This document shows positions 18,241 through 28,392 of a stretch of 64,000 nt of DNA, in pieces. The stretch covers positions 124,001-188,000 of the forward strand of contig NZ_SUPW01000003.1 of the NCBI RefSeq assembly GCF_013337285.1, read 5' to 3'. How positions within the stretch are numbered: the stretch's first letter is position 1; each line of letters starts with the position of its first letter. Below the pieces are notes generated by a model that saw nothing but the letters and a program-made list of their open reading frames with translations, was not told where the DNA came from and did no database searches. The translations under genes and the position numbers were made by a program. Origin of the DNA: Agrobacterium tumefaciens. Its GTDB lineage: Bacteria; Pseudomonadota; Alphaproteobacteria; Rhizobiales; Rhizobiaceae.

Positions 18241-19032
18241 TCATATAGGCCCGGAAATGGCCATTGCAAAGGTCAAAACTGTCACATCCGCGGCACCTGC
18301 CTTGCGCAGGGCACGGCTTGCCGCACCCACCGTCGCGCCGGTCGTATAGACGTCATCCACCAGCACCACGCGCTTGCCATGAACATCGGCTTCCCGGCCG
18401 GGCGCAAGCGAAAAAGCGCCGCGCACATTATCCCGTCGGGCGAGTGCGGAGAGCCCCACCTGACGCTCGGTCGGCTTCACACGCAACAGCGTGCCGGCGA
18501 GCAGAGGTTTGCCGGCCGCCCTCGCCAGATGCCGCGCCAGCTCAGCGGACTGATTGAAGCGACGGCGCAGGAAACGGTAGCGATGTAAGGGCACGGGCAC
18601 AATGCAATCGCAGGCATCCACCGTTCCGTCGCTTGCCCGCAGCATCCATATCGCCATCAACCGGGCGAGATCAGTACGGTCCTGATATTTCAGCCGGTGC
18701 ACCAGCTTACGGGCAGTGCCCTCATGGCTGGCAACGGCGCGCAGGCGATCAAAGGATGGCGGATCGGCAATGGCCCGCGCACTCACAACGCCTTCGCCAT
18801 GATCGCGCGAAAAGGGGACACCCAAAACCTCGCAGAAAGGCCGTTCGATGAAGGCAACCTCCCGCCAGCAATCGGGGCACAACGCCCCCTCGCCGCCGGT
18901 CATGCGATTGCAGCCGGCGCAGGTTGGTGGGTGGACCATGCGGAAGGCCGCGCGCAACAGGCCACGGGCGGCGGCCGGCACGCTGGCAGACTTCGACAGC
19001 AACTCCGAAAACAGATCTTCACCAGCACCCAT
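18241..19032 (-). CDS. comF: ComF family phosphoribosyltransferase-like protein
   Basis: 263 residues. An N-terminal zinc ribbon (CAGC and CPDC) precedes a type I phosphoribosyltransferase domain with the PRPP loop VVLVDDVYTTGAT. This is the ComF architecture. In Gram-positive and some Gram-negative bacteria ComF supports DNA uptake; in Rhizobiales its job is unproven. Start ATG 19032; a far longer open frame upstream overlaps the divergent methyltransferase gene and is not real. Confidence 0.85.
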   Translation of the reverse strand: MGAGEDLFSELLSKSASVPAAARGLLRAAFRMVHPPTCAGCNRMTGGEGALCPDCWREVAFIERPFCEVLGVPFSRDHGEGVVSARAIADPPSFDRLRAVASHEGTARKLVHRLKYQDRTDLARLMAIWMLRASDGTVDACDCIVPVPLHRYRFLRRRFNQSAELARHLARAAGKPLLAGTLLRVKPTERQVGLSALARRDNVRGAFSLAPGREADVHGKRVVLVDDVYTTGATVGAASRALRKAGAADVTVLTFAMAISGPI

Positions 19033-19174
19033 AAGGTTGACTTTAGCGCCGAACGGGTGCCTTTGCGAGAGCGATATGGTCCGGCCAGACACCGGAAAAC
19101 GATGCCCCTGACGGCATGACAGCAAAGAAGCGGCCCGCCGACCCCAAGGCGCTATTGGCCGAGCAGGCAAGACG

Positions 19175-20056
19175 ATGGATATTCTCTTTGACCAAGCCCT
19201 GATCGAACAAAACCGTCGCCGGGCATGGAACCGGCGCGACGACAAGGCCCTGTTTCTTCTCGATATGGCAGCTGAAGAACTCGCCGACAGGCTCGCCATT
19301 GTCGAGCGCCAATTCGAGACCGCGATCGAACTGCATGGCGGAACCGGCATCACCGCGCAGCGCCTGGCCGAGACGGGCAAGGTGGAGGCAATCCGCCGTA
19401 TCGAGACCGAGAGCTGTTTTGCCACGGATGGGAATATTCCGCAGGCAGCCTCAATGGAACATCTGCCGCTTGAGGAGGCGTCCGCCAATCTCGTCGTTTC
19501 GCCGCTTGCACTGCATCTCACCAATGATACGCCCGGCGCGCTGATCCAGATCCGGCGGGCATTGAAGCCGGACGGCCTGTTTCTCGGCGCCATTCCCGGC
19601 AGCGGCACACTGCATGAACTGCGCGACGTGTTGCTGACGGCGGAGGCGGAACTGACCGGCGGCGCCAGCCCGCGCGTCATTCCCTTCGCCGATGTGCGTG
19701 ATGTCGGGGCGCTTTTGCAGCGCGCCGGTTTTGCCCTTCCGGTCACCGATTCGGAAACCTATACGGTGCGGTACGATTCGATTTTTCCGCTGATGCGCGA
19801 CCTGCGCGCCATGGGCATGGCCAATCCGCTGGCAAGCCGCAGCAGAAAACCGCTCAACCGCGCGTTCTTCCTGCGCGCGGCGGAGCTTTATGCCGAACGT
19901 TATTCAGACCCGGATGGACGGATAAGGGCGACATTTTCCATCATCTATGTTTCAGGCTGGGCGCCGCATGAGAGCCAGCAGAAACCGCTGAAGCCCGGCT
20001 CCGCCAAAATGCGCCTTGCGGATGCGCTGAAAACCACCGAGGTGAAATTGTCCTGA
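19175..20056 (+). CDS. SAM-dependent methyltransferase (BioC/NDUFAF5-like)
   Basis: 293 residues. Starts with DILFDQALIEQNRRRAW, as in the family related to the mitochondrial complex I assembly factor NDUFAF5. A glycine motif (ELHGGTGIT), then SMEHLPLEEASANLVVS and RRALKPDGLFLGAIPG, follow the class I methyltransferase order. Substrate unknown here; NDUFAF5 hydroxylates an arginine of a complex I subunit, so a respiratory assembly role is conceivable. Divergent from comF. Confidence 0.8.
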   Translation: MDILFDQALIEQNRRRAWNRRDDKALFLLDMAAEELADRLAIVERQFETAIELHGGTGITAQRLAETGKVEAIRRIETESCFATDGNIPQAASMEHLPLEEASANLVVSPLALHLTNDTPGALIQIRRALKPDGLFLGAIPGSGTLHELRDVLLTAEAELTGGASPRVIPFADVRDVGALLQRAGFALPVTDSETYTVRYDSIFPLMRDLRAMGMANPLASRSRKPLNRAFFLRAAELYAERYSDPDGRIRATFSIIYVSGWAPHESQQKPLKPGSAKMRLADALKTTEVKLS

Positions 20057-20074
20057 GCGCCCGCCCCAGCACTT

Positions 20075-20245
20075 TCAACTGTTTGCGAAAGTATCGGCGA
20101 GAAACTGAAAAACCGAATTGATATTGCTGCCGATGGTGCCGGCGCCAGCGATGAGCGCGGCGGAAATCACCCCAACGATCAGGCCGTATTCAACTGCGGT
20201 GGCAGCGTCGTCGTCCTTGCAGAAATTGATAAAAGAACGCAGCAC
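20075..20245 (-). CDS. Flp-family type IVb pilin subunit
   Basis: 56 residues from GTG 20245, with GGGGA about 8 bases upstream. The motif DDAATAVEYGLIVG with a Glu five residues after the processing Gly/Ala position, followed by a hydrophobic stretch, is diagnostic of Flp pilins exported by Tad systems. No tad assembly genes (prepilin peptidase, TadA ATPase) occur in the window. So this is a lone pilin gene that must use a machine encoded elsewhere. A start at 20266 would add 7 residues. Confidence 0.85.
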   Translation of the reverse strand: MLRSFINFCKDDDAATAVEYGLIVGVISAALIAGAGTIGSNINSVFQFLADTFANS

Positions 20246-20361
20246 AGGATATTCCCCATCCACCATCCGGTCTATCCGCAGGCCGGCAATATGCTTTATT
20301 GAAATCGAATATATCTTAAGACGACCAGTGTGAGGAATCGGTTACCGATGATGGTAAACGA

Positions 20362-20676
20362 TCAGCAACCGCTATCGTTGTTATAACCGGTCACGACACA
20401 GGGCATTTCCGGCATCGGCTGGGTTATGCTGCGGCGAATGGAATAGGTCTTGCCCGTATCGGTCTTCTTGATCGAGCCGGTGCTGATCATGTCATAATTG
20501 TCGGGAAACTGTGCCACACGGGTGGATGATTTTCCGGCAAGCATGGGGGTGATGATCAGGGAGAGAGCGATAACGGCCGTGCCGAAAAGCAGCGCGACAT
20601 TAAGAACGCCGGTGCGACGGGATTTATCGGAATAAGAGTGACGACCTTCCACCGTCTTCCAGAAATCCTCGTTCAT
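20362..20676 (-). CDS. Hypothetical single-span membrane protein
   Basis: 104 residues from ATG 20676 (GAGG upstream). One hydrophobic segment (about 24-46, VLNVALLFGTAVIALSLIITPML) is followed by a C-terminal half with two Cys (EMPCVV and the final residue). Orientation N-in/C-out is likely. No family recognised. It follows the mutT region and precedes the Flp pilin in the same direction, but 116 bases separate them. Confidence 0.7.
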   Translation of the reverse strand: MNEDFWKTVEGRHSYSDKSRRTGVLNVALLFGTAVIALSLIITPMLAGKSSTRVAQFPDNYDMISTGSIKKTDTGKTYSIRRSITQPMPEMPCVVTGYNNDSGC

Positions 20677-20827
20677 GACCAACCTCGTCTCGCGCAGTTT
20701 ACCGCTTCTTTAGATTAACAATCTGCCAGAGGGTGCTGAACGATCTCTTAACATAGCCCCGTTTTGGCACGGCAAAACGCAGCGAATGGAAGGTTTTCAC
20801 GAAGCTGTGACGGTGTAAGGCGGCGTC

Positions 20828-21241
20828 TTAAAGCAGATCCTGCAGGAAAGGGATCAGCGGCTCGTCGGCCGGCGGCATGGGGTAGTCACGCAGGGCCATC
20901 GGCTTTACCCATTTTATCGCCTGACCCTCCCGGCCATGCGGGATGCCTTCATAACGACGGCACACATAGAGCGGCATCAGCAGGTGAAACGTCTCATAGG
21001 TATGGCTGGCGAAGGTCAGCGGTGCGAGGCAGGCGACCTTGGTCTTGATACCCAGTTCCTCGTCCAACTCGCGGACAAGGGTTTCCTCCGGCGTCTCGCC
21101 GTGCTCGACCTTGCCACCGGGAAATTCCCACAGGCCGGCGAGCGATTTGCCTTCCGGCCGCTGCGCCAGAAGAATGCGGCCATCCTGATCGAGAAGCGCG
21201 CAGGCAGCGACCAGCAGGATTTTTTTGCCCGCCTCACTCAT
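20828..21241 (-). CDS. mutT: 8-oxo-dGTP diphosphatase (Nudix)
   Basis: 137 residues. The Nudix box reads GGKVEHGETPEE then RELDEELG, a full match to GX5EX7REUXEEXGU. Size and the WEFPGG context fit MutT, which removes 8-oxo-dGTP from the nucleotide pool. Its start overlaps the stop of the GNAT gene by 4 bases, so both are translated from one leftward message with argJ. Confidence 0.9.
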   Translation of the reverse strand: MSEAGKKILLVAACALLDQDGRILLAQRPEGKSLAGLWEFPGGKVEHGETPEETLVRELDEELGIKTKVACLAPLTFASHTYETFHLLMPLYVCRRYEGIPHGREGQAIKWVKPMALRDYPMPPADEPLIPFLQDLL

Positions 21242-22014
21242 TCTTCAGCACCCTTGTGCCAATAGCGATAACGATAAGCTTCGGTAAAACCGAATTTTTC
21301 GTAGAGCGCAATCGCGGCAGAATTGGTCGAAACCACCTGCAACCATGCGCTTTTCGCGCCGCTGATCCTCGCCCAGCGCAACGCCGAGGCTAAAATCTGC
21401 GTGCCGAGACCCTTTTGTCGTCGCGACTTGTCAACATCGAGGGAGATAATGCCGGCAAGATCGTTATCCTGCACGCAAATAACAGTCGCAAGCGGTTGGC
21501 CTTCAACTTCCTCGTTGATGAACAGGCCGAGTGTCGGCTTGATGGAACTGACGATCTCGGCAATCGCCGGACGCAGGGACGCATCGCCATCGCTGACCTT
21601 GAGACTGGCTTCCACAAAACGACCGATATCGTGGCTCGGCAGGCTGACGAGCGTCTCCGGAAGCTCCATGCCGGAAAGATCGGCCGTCATCACCTTGACT
21701 TCCTCAAACACGGACCAGCCGTCCTTGACGAGAAAGTCTTTCAGTTGCGGCGGCATCAGCGTCGTTTCGCGCACCACCAGCGGTCGGCCGAAATCCTCGA
21801 AACGCTTGCGTGCCTTTTCCAGCCGCACTGCGCTGTTGCCATAGTCGGACGGGTCAAGCGGCACCACGCAGTTGATGCGCTTGGAGGGATGCGACCCCGT
21901 CAGACGGATTTGCCAGCTGCCGTCATAAATCACCGACGAGGCCGGCCATGCGCGGAAGCTGACGGCTTCCAGACGGCGAACCAGTGGCAGATTGACGGCT
22001 TTGTTGTCCTGCAT
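21238..22014 (-). CDS. GNAT-family N-acetyltransferase
   Basis: 258 residues, start ATG 22014 with GGAG 8 bases upstream. The C-terminal 100 residues carry the GNAT acetyl-CoA motif (RQKGLGTQIL) and the final YEKFGFTEAYRYRYW segment. The N-terminal half may be a degenerate second domain. Placed between argJ (18 bases away) and mutT (overlapping), the same order as in other Rhizobiales. Substrate unknown. Confidence 0.85.
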   Translation of the reverse strand: MQDNKAVNLPLVRRLEAVSFRAWPASSVIYDGSWQIRLTGSHPSKRINCVVPLDPSDYGNSAVRLEKARKRFEDFGRPLVVRETTLMPPQLKDFLVKDGWSVFEEVKVMTADLSGMELPETLVSLPSHDIGRFVEASLKVSDGDASLRPAIAEIVSSIKPTLGLFINEEVEGQPLATVICVQDNDLAGIISLDVDKSRRQKGLGTQILASALRWARISGAKSAWLQVVSTNSAAIALYEKFGFTEAYRYRYWHKGAEE

Positions 22015-22032
22015 TCTCTTCGGCTCCAACGG

Positions 22033-23274
22033 TCAGCTCCGGTAGTCGCCGTTGATCGCAACATATTCCTTGGTCAGGTCGCAGGTCCAGACCGTGGCCG
22101 TACCCTGGCCGAGACCGATATCCACCTTCACCGGAATATCTTCCAGCCGCATGACGGCCGTGGTCTCCGCTTCCGAATAATCCGGGTCGCGCTCGCCGTT
22201 GACGGCCACGCGCACGCCGCCGAACCAGATAGCGAGACGGTCGCGGTCGGCCATTTCGCCTGACTTGCCGACGGCCATGACGACGCGGCCCCAATTGGCG
22301 TCTTCACCGGCAACCGCCGTCTTCACCAGCGGCGAATTGGCGATGGAAAGGGCGATCTTCTTGGCGGCGGCATCGTTTTCCGCGCCGGTGACGGTGACTT
22401 CCACCATCTTGCGGGCACCTTCGCCATCGCGAACCACCTGCAACGCCAGATCCTTCAGGAGATCGTTGAGCGCGGCACGGAAGGAGGACAGGCGCTCGTC
22501 ATCGGCGCTCGTTACCTTCACCTGACCATCTTCGGCCGCCGCACCCGTGGCAAACAGCATCAGCGTATCGGAGGTGGATGTGTCGCTATCGACAGTCACG
22601 GAATTGAAGGTCGGGCCGACACCGGCCGAAAGCAGGGATTGCAGGGCGGCAGGCTCAATATCGGCATCCGTCACCACAAAAGAGAGCATCGTCGCCATAT
22701 CGGGGGCAATCATGCCCGCCCCCTTGGAAATACCGTTGATCGTGACGACCACGCCGCCGATCTCGGCTGTACGGGTCGAGACCTTCGGATAGGTGTCGGT
22801 CGTCATGATCGCCTTGGCGGCTTCCTGCCAGAAATCGGCTTCCGCCCTGACATTCATGTCGCCGAGAACGCCGGCAAACTTCGAGGCGTCCAGTGGCTCG
22901 CCGATTACGCCGGTCGATGCCAGAAATACTTCGCCCTCAGAGCAGCCGACGGCAGCGGCGGCGGATTTCGCCGTCAGCTCGGTCGCCGCCTTGCCCTTGA
23001 TGCCGGTAAAGGCATTGGCATTGCCGGAATTGACCACCACCGCACGTGCTGCGCCGCCGCCGAGATTGGCGCGGCAGAAATCAACCGGAGCGGAAGGGCA
23101 TTTTGATTTGGTGAAAACGCCGGCCACGCTTGCCGGCTTGTCAAACACCATCAGGAGAACGTCGGTGCGGTTCTTGTACTTGATGCCGGCGGCGGCCGTC
23201 GCCATGCGAACGCCGCGCAGGGCTGGCATGTCGGGATAGGATTTCGGAGCGAGCGGGGAAACGGCAACGGACAT
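22033..23274 (-). CDS. argJ: Glutamate N-acetyltransferase / amino-acid acetyltransferase
   Basis: 413 residues, normal length for the self-cleaving ArgJ precursor. The cleavage site and nucleophile Thr195 lie in [14 protein letters not shown]; the oxyanion segment STGVIGEP is present. ArgJ transfers acetyl from N-acetylornithine to glutamate, closing the cyclic arginine pathway. ATG 23274 is the start matching the family; the open frame beyond it is a translated leader of the upstream gap. First of an argJ-GNAT-mutT run. Confidence 0.95.
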   Translation of the reverse strand: MSVAVSPLAPKSYPDMPALRGVRMATAAAGIKYKNRTDVLLMVFDKPASVAGVFTKSKCPSAPVDFCRANLGGGAARAVVVNSGNANAFTGIKGKAATELTAKSAAAAVGCSEGEVFLASTGVIGEPLDASKFAGVLGDMNVRAEADFWQEAAKAIMTTDTYPKVSTRTAEIGGVVVTINGISKGAGMIAPDMATMLSFVVTDADIEPAALQSLLSAGVGPTFNSVTVDSDTSTSDTLMLFATGAAAEDGQVKVTSADDERLSSFRAALNDLLKDLALQVVRDGEGARKMVEVTVTGAENDAAAKKIALSIANSPLVKTAVAGEDANWGRVVMAVGKSGEMADRDRLAIWFGGVRVAVNGERDPDYSEAETTAVMRLEDIPVKVDIGLGQGTATVWTCDLTKEYVAINGDYRS

Positions 23275-23327
23275 GGAAAAGCGCCTGAAATTCTGGAAAT
23301 GGGAGGTATGGAAGTGCCTGAGATGAA

Positions 23328-23353
23328 ACGGGGCGGCCTCAAAGCCGCCCCGT
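23328..23353 (-). terminator. Hairpin after the PpiC-type gene
   Basis: ACGGGGCGGC (23328-23337) pairs perfectly with GCCGCCCCGT (23344-23353) around a 6-base loop, 13 bases past the stop of the leftward PPIase gene and before argJ. No long U run follows, so it may only partly terminate. Confidence 0.6.
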
Positions 23354-23366
23354 AACAAGGTGATTA

Positions 23367-24233
23367 TTACTGCTGCGGCGGCTGAGCCTGCTGTTCCTTC
23401 GTGGCTTCGTCGTAGCCCTTCTTCAGCGTCTCATCCATGATTTCGATCTTCTGGTCAGCCTTGGCCTTCTCGATGAGGGCAACGTACTTGTCACGCATGA
23501 CAAGCTGACGAACCTGCGGCTCCACCTGCTCGAAAGCCGGCGGCGGGGCGATGCGCTTGTCTTCCAGCTTGATGACGTGGAAACCGAACTGCGTCTTCAC
23601 CGGGGTCTTGGTGTAAGCGCCCTTTTCGAGACCAAAAGCGGCTTCTTCGAATTCCGGCACCATGCGGCCCTTACCGAACCAGCCGAGATCGCCGCCGTCA
23701 TCCTTGTTGGAATCGGTCGACTTTTCCTTGGCGAGTGCGGCGAAATCCTTGCCCGAATCAAGCTGCTTGATGATGTCCTTGGCTTCATCTTCGCTGGCGA
23801 CGAGGATGTGGGCAGCCTTGATTTCTTCTTCCTGCGGCAGGGCTGCGACTTCCTTGTCGTAGCGTGCCTTCACTTCATCAGCGGTGACGGCATCAACCAC
23901 ATGCTTGCGGAAATAGGCGTTGTGCAGCTCACGGTCCTGGATGAATTCCATGCGCTTCTTGAAATCTTCGGTCTTTTCGAGACCCTCGGCGCTGGCATTC
24001 TTCACGAGAAGCTTGACGTCGATCGCGCCGGAAAGGGCTGCGACCTTCTTCTGCTCGTCGGGAAGCTGCGCGAGCTGCGGATCGAGGTTGCCCATGGCCA
24101 GATCGAGTTCGGACTGGTGGATTTCCAGATCGCCGACCTTGGCGACAACCTTGTCTTCCTGTGCAAAAGCCGGAAGCTGGAGGCCGAGCGTGGCCACAAT
24201 CACCGCAGCCGCAATTTTATTATAGCGCAACAT
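23367..24233 (-). CDS. Periplasmic parvulin-type peptidyl-prolyl isomerase
   Basis: 288 residues from ATG 24233. Signal peptide cut after AFAQ (about residue 25), a SurA/PrsA-like N-terminal helical domain, then a parvulin domain from about 140 ([35 protein letters not shown]). The tail is Gln/Pro-rich. It would speed proline isomerisation of proteins exported by Sec. It is divergent from secA, which gives functional sense to the pairing. Confidence 0.9.
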   Translation of the reverse strand: MLRYNKIAAAVIVATLGLQLPAFAQEDKVVAKVGDLEIHQSELDLAMGNLDPQLAQLPDEQKKVAALSGAIDVKLLVKNASAEGLEKTEDFKKRMEFIQDRELHNAYFRKHVVDAVTADEVKARYDKEVAALPQEEEIKAAHILVASEDEAKDIIKQLDSGKDFAALAKEKSTDSNKDDGGDLGWFGKGRMVPEFEEAAFGLEKGAYTKTPVKTQFGFHVIKLEDKRIAPPPAFEQVEPQVRQLVMRDKYVALIEKAKADQKIEIMDETLKKGYDEATKEQQAQPPQQ

Positions 24234-24476
24234 TTTGAACCTTTCGGGGACAATGCCGGCTCCAGACATGGTTTCCGGCTCTGAAAAAACTTCCAAACAC
24301 CGGATTGTGGCCATTCTGTAACGGGCAGAACCGTTGACATCATTTGCCCCCCCTCTTATCTGTCACGCAACCTCGCGTCCAGATACGTTGAAGGGCGAAG
24401 TCCGTCATTTGTTGCTGAAATCGGCATGACGGAGAAAAGCGCCCGTGAAAACGGAATTTCAGAAAGGGCCAGTAAG

Positions 24477-27185
24477 ATGGTCAGTCTCGGCGGAATAGCC
24501 CGCAAGTTGTTCGGTTCGGCAAATGAACGCCGCGTCCGCTCCTATAAAAGCAAGATCGCAGCCATCAATGCGCTGGAAGAGGCCACCAAGGCTTTGTCCA
24601 ACGAAGCGCTGGCGGCAAAGACGGCGGAGTTCCGCCAGCAGCTTGCCGATGGCAAATCGCTGGACGATCTCCTGATCCCGGCTTTCGCCGTCGCCCGTGA
24701 GGCGTCACGCCGCGTTCTGCACATGCGCCCCTTCGACGTGCAGCTGACCGGCGCCATGATCCTTCATGGCGGCGCCATCGCCGAAATGAAGACCGGTGAA
24801 GGCAAGACGCTGGTGGCGACCCTTGCGGTCTACCTCAACGCGCTGGCCGGCAAGGGCGTGCATGTCGTTACCGTCAACGACTATCTCGCCAAGCGCGACG
24901 CCGCCACGATGAGCAGGCTTTATGGCTTCCTCGGGCTGACGACCGGCGTCATCGTGCACGGGCTGGATGACGACCAGCGCCGCGAGGCCTATGCCTGCGA
25001 CATCACCTACGCGACGAATAACGAGCTTGGCTTCGATTATCTGCGCGACAACATGAAATACGACCGCGCCCAGATGGTGCAGCGCAGCCACAATTACGCG
25101 ATCGTCGACGAAGTCGATTCGATCCTCGTCGATGAGGCGCGCACACCGCTGATCATTTCCGGCCCGCTGGACGACCGCTCCGATCTCTACAACACCATCG
25201 ACGCCTTCATTCCGCTTCTGTCGCCGGAAGATTACGAGATCGATGAAAAGCAGCGTTCGGCCAACTTCTCCGAAGACGGCACCGAGAAGCTGGAAAACCT
25301 GCTGCGGGAGGCGGGTCTCCTGAAGGGCGAATCGCTTTACGACATCGAAAACGTCGCCATCGTTCACCACATCAACAATGCGCTGAAGGCCCACAAGCTT
25401 TTCACCCGCGACAAGGACTACATCGTCCGTAACGACGAAATCGTCATCATCGACGAATTCACCGGGCGCATGATGCCGGGCCGCCGTTATTCCGAAGGCC
25501 AGCACCAGGCGCTGGAAGCCAAGGAAAAGGTGCAGATCCAGCCGGAAAACCAGACGCTGTCTTCCGTCACCTTCCAGAACTATTTCCGTATGTACTCCAA
25601 GCTCGCCGGCATGACCGGTACGGCATCGACGGAAGCGGAAGAGTTCGGCAACATCTATGGCCTCGACGTCATCGAAGTGCCGACCAACCTGCCGATCCAG
25701 CGTATCGACGAGGACGACGAAGTCTATCGTACCGGCGAGGAGAAGTTCCTGGCCATCATCACCGAAATCAAGGCGGCACATGAGCGTGGCCAGCCCGTTC
25801 TGGTGGGCACGACATCGATCGAAAAGTCGGAGCTTCTGGCCCATATGCTGCGCCAGTCCGGCTTTACCGATTTCCAGGTTCTGAACGCCCGTTACCACGA
25901 GCAGGAAGCCTATATCGTTTCCCAGGCCGGCGTTCCCGGCGCCGTCACCATCGCCACCAACATGGCCGGTCGCGGCACCGACATCCAGCTCGGCGGCAAC
26001 GTCGACATGCGCCTCGAGCGCGAGCTGGAAGGCATGGAGCCCGGTCCGGAGCTTGATGCGAAGGAAGAGGCAATCCGCGCCGAAATCAAGGTGCTGAAGG
26101 AAAAGGCGCTCGCCGCCGGCGGTCTCTACGTCATCGCGACCGAGCGCCACGAAAGCCGCCGTATCGACAACCAGTTGCGTGGCCGTTCCGGCCGTCAGGG
26201 CGACCCCGGACGCTCGAAATTCTATCTGTCGCTCCAGGACGACCTGATGCGCATCTTCGGCTCCGAGCGCATGGACTCGATGCTGCAGAAGCTCGGCCTG
26301 AAGGAAGGCGAGGCAATCGTCCATCCGTGGATCAACAAGGCGCTGGAACGTGCCCAGAAGAAGGTCGAAGCCCGCAACTTCGAGACCCGCAAGAACCTTC
26401 TGAAATATGACGACGTGCTGAACGACCAGCGCAAGGTGATCTTCGAGCAGCGCCTCGAGCTGATGGAGGCCGACAATATCGGCGAAACCGCAGCTGACAT
26501 GCGCAACGAAGTCATCGAAGCGCTCGTCACCAAGCATGTTCCGGAAAATGCCTATGCCGAACAGTGGGATATTGCCGGCCTGAAGGCTGGTATCGCCCAG
26601 TTCCTGAACCTCGACCTGCCGGTGGAGGAATGGGCCAAGGAAGAAGGCATCGCCGAGGACGACATTCTTCAGCGCGTTACCGAGGCCGCCGACAAATACG
26701 CTGCCGAGCGTGCGGAACGTTTCGGTCCTGAGATCATGACCTATGTGGAACGTTCGGTCATTCTCCAGACAATCGACCATCTGTGGCGCGAACATATCGT
26801 CAACCTCGATCACCTTCGCTCCGTCGTCGGTTTCCGCGGTTACGCCCAGCGTGATCCGTTGCAGGAATACAAGGCGGAAGCCTTCGAACTGTTCCAGTCG
26901 CTGCTTACCAATCTGCGCGAAGGCGTCACCGCCCAGCTGATGCGCGTGGAACTGGTGCAGCAGGAACCGCAGCAGCCGGAACTGCCGGAAATGACCGCCC
27001 ATCATCTCGACCCCGTCACCGGCGAAGACGAGATGTCGTATAGCGCGCCCGTCGCTTTGGTGCCGGCCGAAGAGCGCGATCCGAACAATCCCTCCAGCTG
27101 GGGCCGTATCGGGCGCAATGAAATGTGCCCCTGCGGCTCGGGCAAAAAATACAAGCACTGCCACGGCGTTTACGAACAGGCGTAA
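24477..27185 (+). CDS. secA: Preprotein translocase ATPase SecA
   Basis: 902 residues. Walker A region MKTGEGKT (about 105-112), the DEAD-like [22 protein letters not shown] and the [11 protein letters not shown] region are intact. The C-terminal zinc-binding tail [14 protein letters not shown] is the SecB-binding element. It drives protein export through SecYEG. ATG 24477, after AGAAAGGG, gives the expected N-terminus; the in-frame ATG 24426 would add 17 residues. A terminator follows. Confidence 0.97.
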   Translation: MVSLGGIARKLFGSANERRVRSYKSKIAAINALEEATKALSNEALAAKTAEFRQQLADGKSLDDLLIPAFAVAREASRRVLHMRPFDVQLTGAMILHGGAIAEMKTGEGKTLVATLAVYLNALAGKGVHVVTVNDYLAKRDAATMSRLYGFLGLTTGVIVHGLDDDQRREAYACDITYATNNELGFDYLRDNMKYDRAQMVQRSHNYAIVDEVDSILVDEARTPLIISGPLDDRSDLYNTIDAFIPLLSPEDYEIDEKQRSANFSEDGTEKLENLLREAGLLKGESLYDIENVAIVHHINNALKAHKLFTRDKDYIVRNDEIVIIDEFTGRMMPGRRYSEGQHQALEAKEKVQIQPENQTLSSVTFQNYFRMYSKLAGMTGTASTEAEEFGNIYGLDVIEVPTNLPIQRIDEDDEVYRTGEEKFLAIITEIKAAHERGQPVLVGTTSIEKSELLAHMLRQSGFTDFQVLNARYHEQEAYIVSQAGVPGAVTIATNMAGRGTDIQLGGNVDMRLERELEGMEPGPELDAKEEAIRAEIKVLKEKALAAGGLYVIATERHESRRIDNQLRGRSGRQGDPGRSKFYLSLQDDLMRIFGSERMDSMLQKLGLKEGEAIVHPWINKALERAQKKVEARNFETRKNLLKYDDVLNDQRKVIFEQRLELMEADNIGETAADMRNEVIEALVTKHVPENAYAEQWDIAGLKAGIAQFLNLDLPVEEWAKEEGIAEDDILQRVTEAADKYAAERAERFGPEIMTYVERSVILQTIDHLWREHIVNLDHLRSVVGFRGYAQRDPLQEYKAEAFELFQSLLTNLREGVTAQLMRVELVQQEPQQPELPEMTAHHLDPVTGEDEMSYSAPVALVPAEERDPNNPSSWGRIGRNEMCPCGSGKKYKHCHGVYEQA

Positions 27186-27208
27186 ACCTGAGGCCCATTT
27201 TTGATAGC

Positions 27209-27241
27209 AATCGCCCGTAACCCCGTGTTGCGGGCGATTTT
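27209..27241 (+). terminator. Rho-independent terminator after secA
   Basis: AATCGCCCG (27209-27217) pairs with CGGGCGATT (27231-27239), followed by TTTTCTTTG. It lies 24 bases past the secA stop. Confidence 0.8.
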
Positions 27242-27417
27242 CTTTGCGCCCGTTCATTGCTGTTGACGGATATCAGCGATTTCCAATATGGGAGCTGATC
27301 ATCTTCCTGAAAGCGCTTTCATGAGCGCATCCGGAAGCGTCGGACGCGCTCGCAATCTTTGTTTTTGCGCATTTTCCGGACGTAAGACCGCTACGCACGT
27401 TTACTGGAAATGTTTTC

Positions 27418-28311
27418 ATGGCCCCTCGCGATCTCGCCGCCTATATTTTTCTCGCGCTCGCATGGGGAATGTCTTTCCTGCTGCTTCTGCATGTCGTCGC
27501 GGCCTTCGGCTGGATTGGTGCCGTCACGCTTCGCTCGCTTGTCACCGCCGTCACCCTCTTTCTCATCGCGCGGGCCGCGCGCCGCCAGCTGGCATTTTCC
27601 GCCAGCTGGCGTACTTTCACCGTCGTTGGAGCGACAACGGTTGCCGGGCAGCTGATCGGCCTTTCCTACGCAACACCGCTGGTCGGCACCGCCATGGCCG
27701 CCATTCTGGTGGCGACAATTCCGCTTTTTTCCATGCTCATCTCGCAGATATGGGGGCTTGAGCGGCTGACGCGGCAGGGTGTTGCCGGCCTCGTCATCGG
27801 CTTTGCCGGCATCGTCCTGCTCGTCGGTTTTCCCGCCGTTCCCGTCACGACCGGTTTCATCATCGGCTGCGCCGCCGCTGTCGCCGCCTGTATCTGCGCC
27901 GCCTATGGCAGCAACTATGCCAGCCACCACCTCAAAGGCGTTGGCTCCTGGGAAATCACCATCGGCTCCTTTCTGGCGGGCGGCCTGATGACCCTGCCGC
28001 TTCTTCTGGCCGTGCCATTGCCCGGAACGCCGGCTCTCATCGACTACGGTTACCTGCTGATACAGGCGGTGGTCATGAGCGGCCTCACTTACATCACCTA
28101 TTTCCGGCTCGTCTCCACCATCGGTGCAACGAAGACGATCAGCGTTGAATTTGCCGTCACTGTCGTGGCGGTTCTTATCGGCGCTCTGGTGCTGGACGAA
28201 CCCCTGTCACTTCCCCAGCTTTTGGGCGCGGGCATCATCATTTTGGGCTGCGCACTCGTGCTCGATCTTCTGCCCAAGAAAAAAGCGCCGCCCACGCCAT
28301 CCGGCGCATGA
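27418..28311 (+). CDS. DMT-superfamily transporter (EamA repeats)
   Basis: 297 residues with about ten membrane helices in two homologous EamA halves (ALAWGMSF in the first, a second repeat from about 150). Ends with a Lys/Pro-rich cytoplasmic tail. Such carriers export amino acids or other metabolites; the substrate is not predictable. Starts at ATG 27418. Stands alone between the secA terminator and the acyltransferase gene. Confidence 0.85.
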   Translation: MAPRDLAAYIFLALAWGMSFLLLLHVVAAFGWIGAVTLRSLVTAVTLFLIARAARRQLAFSASWRTFTVVGATTVAGQLIGLSYATPLVGTAMAAILVATIPLFSMLISQIWGLERLTRQGVAGLVIGFAGIVLLVGFPAVPVTTGFIIGCAAAVAACICAAYGSNYASHHLKGVGSWEITIGSFLAGGLMTLPLLLAVPLPGTPALIDYGYLLIQAVVMSGLTYITYFRLVSTIGATKTISVEFAVTVVAVLIGALVLDEPLSLPQLLGAGIIILGCALVLDLLPKKKAPPTPSGA

Positions 28312-28392
28312 AGGGTTTATTAGCGTTTTCCACTAATAGTCGTGGCGGCTATCGCTGATCAAGCGTGATCGCGTTTGCGACGCGAGGGAAAA

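Noticed and set aside
24705..27257. 850-codon open frame antisense to secA
   Set aside because: High-GC shadow frame. secA on the other strand has complete family motifs and codon bias, and this frame has no recognisable protein motif or ribosome site.
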